From Hetaerina americana (taxonomy: Eukaryota > Arthropoda > Insecta > Odonata > Calopterygidae), in the NCBI GenBank assembly GCA_022747635.1, contig JAKTNV010000010.1, forward strand, positions 40,262,237 to 40,326,236: 64,000 bases of DNA, read 5' to 3'. This document shows, in pieces, positions 13,176 to 63,613 of the stretch (position 1 is the first letter of the stretch; the number at the start of each line of letters is the position of its first letter). The notes below the pieces were generated by a model. The model was not told the DNA's origin. It did no database searches and was given only the letters and a program-made list of their open reading frames with translations. Made by a program: the position numbers and the translations under genes.

Positions 13176-13411
13176 TTGATAGGTGAGGGTAGAGCTCACC
13201 TAGTACACAGTGTAACGGAATGTGAAATTCACACATCAGGGGAAGTCCCTTTTACCAGTTCCAACCGTGGTTTCCCAGGGATGGAGATCTGGTACTCGAA
13301 TAATGAAACAGCTTGGGTGAAACTGAGGGTATCCAGAGACGTCCCCGGAAATCGAAACTGGACCCTCCCAGGTGAGTAATCCAGCATTCTACTCTCTGGC
13401 CTACCACATCC
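13176..13411 (-). repeat. tRNA-derived SINE, copy 2
   Basis: On the minus strand it reads a tRNA-like head (GTGGTAGGCCAGAGAGTAG, then a B-box-like CAGTTTCGATTTCC). The same body as copy 1 follows: TTTCACCCAAGCTG, ACCAGATCTCCATCC, CCCTGATGTGTGAA and GAGCTCTACCCTCACC. It differs from copy 1 at many positions, so the two are old or from different subfamilies. Confidence 0.8.
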
Positions 13412-14115
13412 CTAGGAGAGATGAAATGCATATCAATTTTACATCCATCGTTTTTACTGCGAAAGATTCAGAAATTTGCAAAGGTGTTGTTTCATTATTT
13501 AATATCTCAACTGGCTTTGACAGCTATTTTCATTTTACACTTATTAATTAAAAAGTTTTTGAAGTTCCATCGTTTTGAAATAAAAATGAATCAAAAGATA
13601 TTTTTGCTTGTATTGCCACATTATTATTTATTAGTATGATACCACGTGCATGAGCGTTTACTCATTTTTGATACATCTATCGTGTTTGGATGAGCGGTAT
13701 GTATTTTTTTCCGTCCATTCAAACTCATGGCATACTAATGAACAAACTCCACAGTGGGAGCGCATTGAAGTCCCGTTCTCTCCCTTGATGACGGCCTTGA
13801 TAGTGGTTAAATGCACAGGCATTGTAGATGGGTCACCTTTGCGGGAGTCCTTGCCCAACTGGTTACCTGCTTATCTCTAATTAATGATGAGAGTGAGTGG
13901 GTTTTTGCGCAACCTGAAGGAAGAATCACGCGAACAAGAGATATGAACTCTAGTAAGTCATGTGATATTTATCGTATCTTCTACTTAAGGGCTTATTCAT
14001 TCGATTTAGTCGTGGTTTGAAAAGTAATATATTGAACTTATTTAATCCACAGTGAATCTATGTATCCATAACGTCAGATACATCCAGTTTCCTGGGAAAG
14101 TTCCATTCTCACGCC

Positions 14116-14372
14116 AATTAGATAACAATGATCAGTAATTGCGCTCAGTTATTCAGCAAACGAAGTTATAGCCATCAATTACTTATAAAAACGTTTCAAA
14201 TTTCGTGGAAATGAGCGAAAATAGGCCTCTTAAAACTTAGATATTATTATAATTAGATAACAATGATCAGTAATTGCGCTCAGTTATTCAGCAAACGAAG
14301 TTATAGCCATCAATTACTTATAAAAACGTTTCAAATTTCGTGGAAATGAGCGAAAATAGGCCTCTTAAAACT
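14116..14372 (+). repeat. Perfect 122-bp direct duplication
   Basis: 14116-14237 and 14251-14372 read the same (start AATTAGATAACAATG, end GGCCTCTTAAAACT), separated by 13 bases (offset 135). Near or full identity implies a recent tandem duplication or an assembly artefact. No coding content. Confidence 0.9.
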
Positions 14373-17300
14373 GGGGCTGAGTTACGCTCCTTGGCGGTGG
14401 CCAGATTTAGGGACCCAAGAAAAATTTAAAAAATGGCCTATTTCCATAGTTATATGCTGTGATGTATTTCGTAATCATTATTGCACATTTAATATTGAGG
14501 ATTTATGGCGATGGTATTATTTTTTTGTCTTCATTCAGTCCAATGCAGGTTCCTTGTTAGGTGCAATTTTTATCTCCATTTTTCAATGCCAAATGAAAAT
14601 GGGTCAATAAATTACTCAAATCGAATTTTAATGAGAAGTGATTTGTCATAGAATCGAACAGCTCTCGTTACCTCTCAAAGAGTCACAATATAATGCCTAC
14701 TTCTTATATTGTTGCGATCTCATGAGAAAAACAGGAAATGTAGCGGAACAAATGGTTAATGGTGTGTTTTTTTCCGCTGTGGAAACGGTAGCAGTGCCAT
14801 TTTCCCTCAGAAAAATTTCAATTATGTTGACAAAATTTCGTAGTGAGATTTATAAAGAGATTATATTACTGTCAATAGAAATCAGACTTCACTCCAGTCC
14901 TCACCAATATCGGAAAATATTATTCTTTCCCAAAATTATTGAAGGGGAGTGTCGAACAATATGGTAATTGGTAGTTTTTAGACCAGGGAGTTAAAATATG
15001 AAAGAAGGAGAGAGGGAGACTGAATAAAGAACATAAATAATCTAATTTAGGCGTTAGTTTTGAAATATTTCTTTTATTTAACGTTTTTTTAAGTTGTATG
15101 GTGCGCTGTTCCTATAAATGTCCGCAGAATTCGACGCGCTGAGAGGAACATCATGCAATTATGAGAGCCCGACTCTTACTTGAGTAGAACCTGATTCCCT
15201 TGCGTCCTTGGGTAGATAATGTATCGTAAAAGAAGGACTTGAAATTCTTAAAAATTCTAAATGTTTATGGTATTAATAGTAAGACGTTTTTCGACTGTGC
15301 CTAATATTAAATAGCTTTAGCCTTGTGACATTTTAACTTCTGATAGGTCAGATTACAAATTGTAGAACAAGAAAGCTGCGGAGGGTGAATGAAAATAACT
15401 TTCTTGCAGAACTTAATTACTATCATTATTTAAATCCTCCTGTTTTTGTATTCTCTACAATTGGACAACATTACTGCTACTGATAAGTTCACACGTAATT
15501 TTCAAAGGCTACAAATACTCGTTTTTGAACCATAGTTCGAAAACAAACTTGAAAGCATTTGAATATTGTATATTATAGGCAACATTTCAATTTCATTTTA
15601 AGGTAGTTCTTTTTTCACAATGATTACTCACGTAGCAAGAAGTGGTAATTGATCAACTAAATTTCACAAATCGGTTTTTACTTGCAATTTTCAGACATGC
15701 AGGCACAGCAAAAACGCGAACTACGGAACAACATAAATTAGCCGCGTTTTTTTTCTTCGAAAAAGCTTCCACTTAATAGGAAATCAGAGAAAACTTTTAC
15801 CATTATTTCCAGGAAAAATATAAGATGTCCTTCAATGTTGGCTATCCTAAAAAATTTCTCTCTACAAAATTTATAGTGTAAAAATCTCTGAAATTTGGCC
15901 AACTATTGGCTTTAAGCCTGGTCCTTGCCAGATAAAACGAGCGAAGCATTTGCCAGTATTTTGGGTGCAGAAATGTTAATGCGTAAAATGTTTTTGAAAT
16001 ATGATTAATTCGCCGGGGTTAAATCTCTTCTCTCGACATTAGCCAAATTAATTCCTGACTGTTAAAATAAGTTCAAAAAGATTTTGTCTCAGGATCAGTA
16101 ATTCAGATTTGTTCAGTTTTTAATTTTTGCACTCTGGTCATTTGATTTATATTTCCACAACGCCAAACGCTTTTAAGTAGCCGGGATTCGGGCGTATTTT
16201 GAGACCAAAAAAGTCGTAAAATGCTCAAAGAAAGACAGAGAAAACTATATAAGAAAGTTTTTGTAAAACATTAAAATGTGATAATTTTTTTAATGAAGGA
16301 ATTAACTGAGAAAAGAATAAAAATGCGTGTGATGCCTCGAATAACTTAACGAGCGGTAGTTCTCAACTGAAAATAATGACCTGAAATGATCTGTCATACA
16401 AAATCAACGTGAACTAATTTGCTAAGACTGTAGATCATCAGAGGATGGCTCTGAATAAAGGGGATATATGATGGCATCGATCGCTGGCGCTAATACCTAC
16501 ATACCCGGTGTGGGTAGAGATACAATTCACCAATGCAAACATCTTAAAACAATCGTTTCGTATTTATTTTATCCAAGGTCTGCATGTTTTGATGTCAGAA
16601 ATTACATCACCGCTACTTGCGCTACTGTTTCGAAGGAAGTAAGGATTTTCGAGCTTTTTTTAGGGTACAATTCGCCGGAAACCCCATAATATGACCAAAG
16701 AGGAATTTAAGAGAGGAAAGGACATGTATGACCCTCCATGGCCGAAGTAGGCCTCGAAAATGACGGGTTGACAGCTTACTCTGTGGAAGGCCCGATAATA
16801 GTTTTCCCGTAATATAACCCTATTACCCCGATTTTATACCAACAGGCACACAACCACGCAACTAAATTCAAAAGCGCGAATATTTTATCACCTCTGGTAA
16901 ATAGAACATGAGGCATTTTTCGATTACGATTTTTTTATATTTAACGGCACTCAAAAAAGGAAGTCTTTCAGCGAACCTTTGCTTTTTACGCTATATTGAG
17001 GTATTGTGATCTTTACGTTATTTTGAGTTCCGATATCACTGCATGCTGTTATTTCGCTTGTGTCTTTTGATGATTTCTACGTGATTTGGCGTTTGCAATT
17101 CAGAGCATATAAGACATCTGGGCATCCGGGGTTATTTAAAAATGAACTCGATGGAATGAAGTAACCACGGCAGAGGACATGAGGGCGACAAGAGGTGGGA
17201 GAGGACAAGGAAGAGAAGCACCTGCTCTCACACCGCTTGTTGATCCTCGTTTTGAAGGGCCCATGGTGGGGGGATGGGCACAAGAGAGAGAGACGATATG

Positions 17301-18208
17301 AAAGCAGCCCATTGTGTTCGGTGGGTGAAAATAAAGTGTAAGCCATCTGGAGAGGGAGGAAGACTCCACGAGGCGGCCGGCTCACTCGGCATCTTGCGGT
17401 CATTACGTGTTTTCCTCGGCGTCTGCCAAAATATGTGGGTGCTTGTCTGTTGCGGTTAGTGAATAATTACCTGCACGCCGGCGACTGCGAATGTATTTTT
17501 ATCTTTCATTCGTTTAGTCACAGGGCAATTCATCAAATGACAGTTGCTTCGGGTAAATATTGTTTTAGGGCAATATCGTGTATTCGAAAATGTATGACTA
17601 CTCAATTGATTTTCATTATAAATTAATAAATGGAGTGTTACTGCGATTTTGGCCAAGATGTAAGGGAAGGAAGGGTAAGCTTTTACTTATCGTCTTCTTC
17701 TGATTCAGGAAGTATTCGTGGTAGAATTAAATCACGATATTCAAAATTGAATGAAGAAGGCGGATCTAATTTTAGTTCTCCCGAATAAATCTAATTATAT
17801 CTCATTTTAACGGCGAACTGGAGCAAAAATAAGTCTCCTTTGAAAACATTTGACACTTGTTACTCACCAACTTTTTATAGTTTCCTACGTGAATCACCTC
17901 CAACTTGCGGGTTCTCTGGTAATACATGAAATTGAAAGAAGTGCTTACTTTGGTGGAATTGAAAGCACGGAACGTAATCGTGGTGTCCAACCCTTAGCTC
18001 CGTTATTTAATCGAACTGTCGGTCCCGTTTCTTCAACGAGGAAATTCTTTTTTTATGTTTGAACAGTAGTATCAATCCATATTCTGAGGCCTTTAGATAG
18101 TTATATATACTTAAAAAGGAAAATATTTAGTTAAATGTACTTTGGCTAAAAATTTGAAAAAAGTAGAATAAGTTTGTACTATTTACTCCATATGCAACCC
18201 TCTCCACC
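14373..18208. other. Gene-free stretch
   Basis: AT-rich, no recognisable gene. A frame at 14638-14967 (109 codons) has no family motif. GC rises at 17100-17460, with short purine-rich runs, but no splice-supported coding region is visible. Confidence 0.45.
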
Positions 18209-18210
18209 TA

Positions 18211-19090
18211 CAAGGTGTGATCAAAAGAAGACCGGACTGATTTTATTCTGCGCAAACCGTTCAACGGATCGAAACGAGACACAGTGCGCCATATAGCGAC
18301 ACATCTGACGACTAAAACGAGAGGTTTTGCGTTTTTTGCGTCGAGTGGTTACGCAGCAGCAGCGGTAGGTGTCTTAACCTGTTCGTCGCTGCGTGCAACG
18401 ACAGCAATGAAGGAGCTAGTGGAACAGCGTGTGTGCGTGAAATTTGGCTTTTAACTTGGCAAAAGTGCTACGGAGGCATTTGGAATGATTCAGTAAGCCT
18501 TTGTTAATGAAGCTATGAGTCAAAGCCAGTGTTTTGAGTGGTACAGTCGTGTTAAATCGGGCAGAACCTCAACAGATGAAGATTCGCGAACGGGGCGGCC
18601 TTCCACTTCGACATACTCCAACTATGTCAATTTGGTGAACGATTTGGTATGGGAAAATCGCCGTTTAACTGTTAGGGAGATAGCCGTGGAAGGGAACATT
18701 AGTTTTGGATCCTGTTTGACTATTTTGACAGACATTTTGATAGATAACGCGCGACAGATAACGCGCCGGCTCACACAGCGCTGATCGTGACTGAGGTTTT
18801 CGCCAGAACCGGAACTTCCGTGATCCTGTAGCTACCCTACTCTCCAGACGTGGCTCCATCAGACGTTTTTTGTTTTCAAAGTTTAAATCAACCTTGAAAG
18901 GGCGCCGATTCGACTCTATTGCGAACATAAAAACTAATTGAACGGCGGAACTGAAGAGGATACCCAAGGCAGCTTACCAGGCTTGGTTCGAGAGCTGGAA
19001 GAAACGTTGGCAAAGGTGTGTCGTCAGCCAAGGCATGTACTTTGAGGGCGACAATTTATAAAATCAGTCCTGTTTTTTTATCACACCTTG
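18211..19090 (+). mobile_element. Mariner element, internally deleted, with both inverted ends
   Basis: The ends are inverted repeats of about 28-30 bp: CAAGGTGTGAT at 18211 and ATCACACCTTG ending at 19090. They are flanked by TA at 18209-18210 and 19091-19092, as expected for Tc1/mariner insertion. The length of about 880 bp against the usual 1.3 kb, and the missing centre of the transposase, show an internal deletion. Confidence 0.88.
18407..19061 (+). pseudogene. Mariner transposase, broken
   Basis: It starts MKELVEQRVCVKF, then early stops. It resumes with SQSQCFEWYSRVKSGRTST and GRPSTST, then RRLTVREIAVEGNISFGSC, the second helix-turn-helix. After a deletion it continues in another frame with YSPDVAPSD (third catalytic-Asp region), KAAYQAWFESWKKRW and YFEGD before a stop at 19059. 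The first two catalytic aspartates are gone, so it is non-functional. Confidence 0.85.
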
Positions 19091-19092
19091 TA

Positions 19093-20399
19093 CCTTTCGA
19101 AGTGGTACTTCATTTGTTACTAAGTATTTACATTTTGTTTGTATCATTCTTCAGGGGCACACATTTACATCGCTCTCAATTTTATTTTCTCTACCATTCC
19201 CATTGCTCATGTATCAAAGCCTTAAGAGAGTAAAATGCATGTGCTTATCAATCTTTTACTCAAGTCTATGCTGTTGCTGTCTGCCGGTAGCAGTTGTCCA
19301 CACCAGACGAATAATACCGTGGTATTCTTGTAAGGTTTATTAAGGAATCATACAAAAAAAGCTGAAAACCAGATGCTGATGTTATCACATGACATTTTCA
19401 GCTACGAGCGTGACAATTATAGCCTTCTTTTTGGAGATGTTTTGTGGTGAGAGAGTGGAGAAGAGAGGAAAGAGAGGTAGAGGAGAAGGATCTGATTTTG
19501 AAATCGGTAGGTTTGCAACACTGCCCCGGAATAAAACCAGAAAACACACCTGGGGGTGACATGAAAGGCGGGTTGTTGATAAGCGAGCTTTTCCTTACCA
19601 TCACGTGGGATGACAGCCTCACGCATCAGTTTGGAGGCGAAACGTAAATAAGTATATTTAGACTCCTTGTGAAAAGTAAATGAGGGTCGAATAGGAGACG
19701 GGATGATTGAAGAATCTCTGCTGCTCAGAATGCAGTCAACTGAATCGTACTTTCAAATGACGCTTTTCCACTTCCCTTAGGGTGTGGAACTCCTATTATT
19801 CGAGGATGTTTTCAAATTCCAACGATTTTGAAATGTTTAATCGGGCACTAGCAAGTACTCGTGAGGGAAAATTTAGTGGAGTAGAGCTCGTTATTATTAT
19901 TTATGTATTTGATTGTATTTGAACCTCATATGAATTAAGCCGAATGTTTCCATATAGATTAAATATTAAACATTACCATTTTCTCGTAATATTTTATCGC
20001 TGGTTGTTCTGTATCAAGTGATTTATAGTACAATTGCAGGTGCATTAATTTCACCAAAGAAATTTGTTGACGCATACACGAGCGGAGAAAAAATTATCAA
20101 ATATAAAAATATTTAATTGTATTCGCAATATGATGTGGTAGCCCTGGCATTAAAATTGAACCGTCACTCTTTCAAAATCATATTTCATTTTAGATAAACT
20201 CGTGCAAAAATACTGGGTTAGAGTTCTGTGTTATTTCTTCTGGCAGTTTCTTATCAAGTGTGGACGTATTTCTCATCAAACAAGGTTTCATATAGCAGCT
20301 TTTAACTGCATACTATCGCCTCAAATATCCCCCCCTGGAAGTCGCAATCACGCTAGTGGTGGCTTTTTATTCGACACTAGCAATAGCATGGGGTCCGCA
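19093..20399. other. Gene-free stretch
   Basis: No supported gene. Around 19440-19500 there is a short GA-rich run. The remainder is AT-rich. Confidence 0.4.
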
Positions 20400-21060
20400 T
20401 CGTGAACGAAATTACCTCCCTCCCTTCCGCCATCTTCTCGCGAAACAATGGGATTGCGAGGAGCGTTTCGTGACGCCGGGGATTATTGTCGCGTTGCCTC
20501 GCGTGACTTAGCGGCGAAGAGACGACCCTCGATCGGGCGGGAGATCCCCTTCCTCTCCATGACCCAATTTACTTCATTTGGGACGTTTCGCCGCCGCCAG
20601 TGCGTCCATCCCATCCAGGCCACTCTCTGTCAGCCATCATGTCGTTTGTGTGTGTGTGTGCCGCTTGGTTTCCCTTATCGTCCTCCGTCATCGCAAGCTC
20701 ACTCCTCCATCTTCCCGCGACCCTTTGAGGAGACGCCGTGGAAAGATGGGTCACTGGGCGTGGATGCGGAGGGGGGAAGGGAAGGGTGGAACGGTCGTCA
20801 TGGGGACGACAACCCTCCTGGTTTGGCCCAAATATCCCCTGGGGTAAACAGAATCATCGAAAGAGCGAGAGATAGAGAAAGAGACTGAGAAATCGGGAGC
20901 AGGAGAATGAAGGGCCGAGGACTTCCTCCCTGGGTGGAGCGAGTGTTCTCTTCAGAACAACTTTAGTCATTGCTACACTTGGACGTGTCGCGATCGAGGA
21001 GCACCGGCCGAAGCGAATTTTCCGGTGGGAGGTTACAAAAAAAGGAGGTACCCACGTGTA
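20400..21060. promoter_or_regulatory. GC/CpG-rich block, promoter candidate
   Basis: GC content and CpG frequency rise sharply against the AT-rich surroundings. The palindromic core-promoter-like TCTCGCGA lies at 20436-20443, and a GT run at 20648-20659. It is 2.8-3.4 kb upstream of the first visible transporter exon, in the right place for a 5' untranslated exon, but no donor is proven. The 146-codon frame at 20448-20888 has no recognisable domain. Confidence 0.3.
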
Positions 21061-23684
21061 TCCATTTGGTACTGCACGGTGGTGTGCGTTTGAGTAATTA
21101 TGCGTGTAACTTGCAGATTTGTGGATATGACTCTCTCATCAATAATTTCGGAATGTTCTTCCGGACATCGTGTTGATTAAACAAAGCATCATCTCATACG
21201 TAATCCTTTCTTGATCTGTACGTGTGTATGTGAATTATGATTTAGTCAAAAGTAAAAGTTTCTGTAACAAATAGGATTTCAATTTTTTAATTTTTTTCAA
21301 TGTTTATGTAGACAATAACAAATCAAATAAACTCCTGAATTTGGTTACTTTTGTCTTGAGTATTTAAACTTTTTTGGCCAATTCTGCGTCAATGTATTGT
21401 TACGATTAAATGGGGAGAAGGATGACATCAAGAATGAAAAAAAGTATAAGTAATCTCAAAATTTTGATGGCGTCAAATTCTCCTCTAATTCACCTTGCTC
21501 AATGGTACTGAAACTGGAAGAATAAATATCACGGTGGACGCGTTTACTTAGGAGGTAATAAAACTATGTGGACTGTTTATGTCATCGCTAGATTTAAGGC
21601 ATATTAACGGTAGAGGGATATTGCTATAACGAACGTTTATATTGACGCTTATTGTGCTTCTAACAACGCGTCATAATATGAAACAAACCCAAGTGTAAGT
21701 AGGTAAAGTGTCATGGATTACTTCAATTTCATATCCATTTATTCTGCATTGAATGCAAGAGAGGACATTTTTCAGGTAACGGAAGCTGTATTTTTATTGT
21801 AAAATGTCAGTCACGTAAAAGTGGGATTCTTCTCACGCTAGGTGACCCTAATACGACAAAGAAGTAGACTCATCACTTAAGTGTTAAATTTAGTCAATTT
21901 CCGACAGAGTATTCTCTGGGACGTACCCAATGTAATCCACTCACGAGTAAGACCACTCCATGGAGCTGTTCTTCCTTTCCCCTTAAAGATAGACATCGAC
22001 CATTACGCGTAAGTGGTGCTCATATAAAAGACCGTGTTTTCGTCCACTTCACTTCGACTCCTGGAACGATTCTTGATGAGGGTCAATCAGCTTCGCCAAT
22101 TCCCTCCAGGAGTCCGAGTTCTTTTATCTCGCGCGCGCCCCCAACGGGGCGCAACATCTGGTTGCGATTGTAATCATTTTGGGTCATTTTTATTAATTCG
22201 TACCGGCGGGGAAGGGGGAGATGGGAGTCGTGTCAGTTTTGTAGTGGGTATAATCATTGCGAAGATCTAAAATTGATATTTTGCGGGAGCTAGGAAATGG
22301 CTCACATTTATCACTCATTGCTGCCGATGGAATAGAATTTTGATTGGTCGATTGAATAGGATACAACTGATTGATACAAGCAGAAGCGAATGAAATCTTA
22401 CGTTTGGTAGAACTTAATTTTAACCACCTGCACTTAAACCGTTTACTTATTCCCTTTTTAAGACGCGAACTATTCAACAGAATTTTATGAACAATTAAGA
22501 GGTAGATTATTGCATTTCTTAGATTCCGACTTGATTTCAAGTTCTTTTTTAATATCTTTAGGTTCAATCTGAAAATCCTATACCCTCCGATGCAAGGAAT
22601 GGCTTCTCCTAATGTTGTAATTTAACACCAAATCAAGTGTTATGCGCTTATATTTTTGGGCAGATGTAAAGCCGGAAGAAGAGTAATAGTTTACAACTAA
22701 ACATTATATTTGCGTCTTATGGTGCCCGTTTCACAAGGCTGCAGGCCAATTGGAAAGTATTTTTTCTGCTAATCCAGAGCCTTCTAGTGGTATTAATTCG
22801 CACTTACCAAACTGAAAATGTGATACTGAATGTTCTATTTTAATTTAGAGATTTTTTTAGAAGACTTATAAAAATTGTTTATAGGTTTAAGGAACTTACA
22901 AATAATTTATTCGTATACATATGAACGATTCAGCATCGTTTTTTATCGTGGACTCTTTCATAGAGGTATTGGTGAACCATATCCTCCAGTTTCTCTCCGA
23001 AAAAGATTTTTAACAAACAAAAGTTTTTGATATCATTTCAAATATTGGTCAGCTGCAGAAAAATGGGGACCATTAGCGGGTAAAGTTTTTGAGAATAAAA
23101 TCACGACGAAGAAGCTTAAGTCAAACGAGTAGACTTACGTACAACTTAATGGAATCGATTGTTAAGCGTGGATACTACGTCGGTAGAGAGCGGAAGCGGT
23201 TATTTTTAAGCGGAAGGAGCGAGAGGACGAAGATGAAGACATTCTAGGCACAGGGTTGTTAGTGGATTGGAGGGAGAGAAGGCTTTTAGAATGAATTAAG
23301 GGATGAATCATGTGAAGGTCACTTTTCGACTGTTCCGGAATGGCATTTCCGAGCAAGCCACACGTGACGGCTTCGACGCGCGTGCGTCCATACGTCAAAG
23401 TCCATTTTTGTTTTCTTATTGGCCTTGGTTTTATTTTTGTTTTTTCTTCCTCTGCTCTCTTGACCTAGCCAACCACCACAGTTATAGCAAGTAAATTAAT
23501 CACGTTTGCATTTCTGGTCTTATTCTTGCATGAATGAGCTGCTAATTTTCCATTTCCTCGCGTAACTACCTGTATGTTGCCTTCGGAAAAAATGTAAACG
23601 TTCTGCCTTGTAAATTTCATCTTAAAACTAATCAAGATTCAGATATAAATATATATTCATCTCAGATATAAATATATATACATA
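21061..23684. other. Gene-free stretch upstream of the transporter
   Basis: Apart from the TATA-like site, no supported feature. CpG content rises again at 23330-23395. The transporter initiator exon could lie here or further left, but I found no ATG-donor combination convincing enough to call. Confidence 0.35.
22023..22056 (+). promoter_or_regulatory. TATA plus initiator-like arrangement
   Basis: TATAAAAG at 22023-22030 is followed 28 bases from its start by TCACTTC (predicted +1 at 22051), a typical arthropod TATA-Inr spacing. It is 1.8 kb upstream of the first visible transporter exon. This may be chance in AT-rich DNA; cap-selected 5' reads would decide. Confidence 0.25.
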
Positions 23685-23741
23685 AGGTATTCAATTAAGA
23701 ATCAAGTGAACCTTGTTCGCTTGATTCTTAATTGAATACCT
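23685..23741. repeat. Near-perfect 57-nt hairpin
   Basis: Two 27-base arms (beginning AGGTATTCAATTAAG, ending CTTAATTGAATACCT) pair with one G-T type mismatch around a 3-base loop. It is preceded by two copies of AGATATAAATATATAT. It lies about 110 bases before the first visible transporter exon and is probably a small fold-back repeat. Confidence 0.8.
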
Positions 23742-23851
23742 TTGAACTTTCTTATTACTTAATTTCATTTGCTTTCGTACAGAAATTTTCGCTTTGAAAA
23801 TCTGACTTAAAATTTCAATATAATAATTGTCGTTTTCTTTCTTCCCGACAG

Positions 23852-61383
<37,532 letters not shown>

Positions 61384-62506
61384 GGAGAGAGGGGTTTCTT
61401 TAAATTTGGAGATTTTTTCCATGAAGAAAAACAAATGCTAAGGAAGAGAATTCATTGGCAAAGATGAGGATGAAAAAGATGAAGACACTGTAAAAAAAAA
61501 GAGATGGAGTGTTGAAGGGGTACTAAGAGAGGGGGTTCTTTTTTTAGACGTGTGATACTGGCGTGGGGGATCCTCCAGGAATCCAAGAGAGGGTGTGAAT
61601 GGATGAAGTGTGAAATGTGTTGATTGCATTTTGCAGGTTGAATGGCCTGAGAGCATGGTGAGTGTATGAATGCGGAGTCCCACGTTGGGTGGCCATTTTG
61701 TAGAGATTTCAACAAAAGATATTGTCCTCTTGAAAAATCTCTCCCTCCATCTACTTGTATATTTTCATGAGTCATCCTCATAAAAGTCTTGCCTTGAAAG
61801 TATTATTGTACTAGACCACTCCTCTTCAGCTACTTTGATTATTTTAGAATTTTTTTTATTTTTTACGAAACATTTATATTTTGTTTCATGTCTATAGTTT
61901 TCTCAAAATCAAGTTTAAAAAAAGTTAACCCCCTGATAATGTTAAAAATTAAAAATTTTGGATGCTTTCCAGTTTGATACTATCTCCTACACTCTGTATT
62001 TGCCATTCCAAAGTGAAGAAGTGGGAAAGAGACTTTGGCTTCTTCGTGAAAAAACAAAGATATGTGATGCTGGCTTTTTTTTAAGGTGTTGATAAGAAGT
62101 GTGAGCTCCTTGTAGTGTGGTATGCTTCCCTCTCTTTCTCGGAGGTTGACTGCACGATGAGTATGAAATTGAATGCTTCTCTTTCATGAAATATAAAAAA
62201 AGAAAATGTTGGTCAGGTGGTCAGAACTGAGACATAAGATAGATTTTCGTTTTTACCAGTTAAGGACATTTATTTGGGCATAAAGTATGGGAATAAAATG
62301 TTTTCAATAAAAGGGGGGCATGAGTGGAGAACTGCATTTTCAATGTTATTGCTGAAAGCCAGGAGGGGTTAGTGGTCTGTGATTTAAGGTCGGGTACAGA
62401 CTCAGACAAGCATTTTACTTGTTCATTTTTAGGAAATGGATTGCATTTTAAATGAAATTTGGCTGGCAAGAGATTTGCTGTTGTGGAAGTTGCACAATGC
62501 TTTGAA

Positions 62507-62512
62507 AATAAA
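62507..62512 (+). terminator. AATAAA polyadenylation signal candidate
   Basis: Canonical hexamer about 1.12 kb after the stop codon, followed by an AT-rich stretch. It is a candidate for the proximal end of the transporter mRNA. Confidence 0.4.
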
Positions 62513-63607
62513 GCATAAAATTAAATTGCTGGTAGAAACCATTTCTTGGTGCATCTGGTGAAAATGTTAGCCAGCCTGAGCCTACCCTGATGGTATTTGT
62601 CCATTTGTTAAAGAGTACAAAGAAAGCACAGTTTTAAATGGAATATAGAAAATATTGGCTGTAGTTTACACCACAATTGAAACTGCCCTTTTAGGAGACT
62701 AAATGGATTGGTATTCACATTTGCCTCAGTCACAATTCATATTATTGTTATCATTTGTACTAATAGGTGAAAAAGCAAAATGATGGAAACAAATATTTCT
62801 CAGAATGTATGCACAGACAAAACTATTACTGGTTTGTGATTGATACATTATAATGTTTGGCTTTTGATTTGGAATACTCTCAAGCCTAAAACTGAGGGTG
62901 AAAGGAGGGAGTTCATATGGATGAATGATGTGTAAAAATTGAGTGATTTCTTGTGTAATAACCGAGTATTATGGAAGATGAAAAAAGCTTTATGCAGGTG
63001 ATAAAAAAGACATTTAAAGGACAAAAATGATTGTTTTTATTCCTCATTGACTGTGATAATGAGCACACGTACTGGAGCATGTGTGAATATACAAGTAATC
63101 TCCCTTTTATGTATCCATGATATATATGAATCAGAAAGGCATCCTTTGCTACTGCAGACCATTAACTTCAAAACAATATCTTTTTTTATAATCCTTTAGG
63201 AAAAAAGGTACATGTATACCAATCGCAGCATTAATTCAATATATATCCCTGCTGATCAGTGTTCACATAAAATCTGATGCATTACAGATGTAGCACTTAC
63301 ATTTTTAAAAGCTCTCAAGTGATAACCAACTAAAATCTTATGAATGCAGTGCGAGTAGGGAAAATAAGATGAGCTTGCCAGTGTATTTCAAATCCTGTGA
63401 CTGTTCCAAAGCATGAATTTATTTTCTGAATCCCTCTCCCATTGTAAACTAGTTGAGATCGTTAGTGGGATAGGGTTTTATTTTTTCAGTCTCATTGACC
63501 TTTCCTGTCCATTGAATTCAATCAATTTGCTTGGCTTTTTTAACTCAATAGCCATTGCTAATTTTTATTGATACAAATATCTTGTTGTCACTTTTAACTA
63601 AATGCAC

Positions 63608-63613
63608 AATAAA
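63608..63613 (+). terminator. AATAAA polyadenylation signal candidate (distal)
   Basis: Canonical hexamer about 2.2 kb after the stop, within ACAATAAAAACTATG. It would be the distal alternative end of the transporter mRNA. Confidence 0.35.

Noticed and set aside
20448..20888. 146-codon + frame in the GC-rich block
   Set aside because: No domain, Arg/Pro/Gly-rich as expected from GC-rich DNA, no splice link in phase with the transporter; overlapping frames on both strands are also open.
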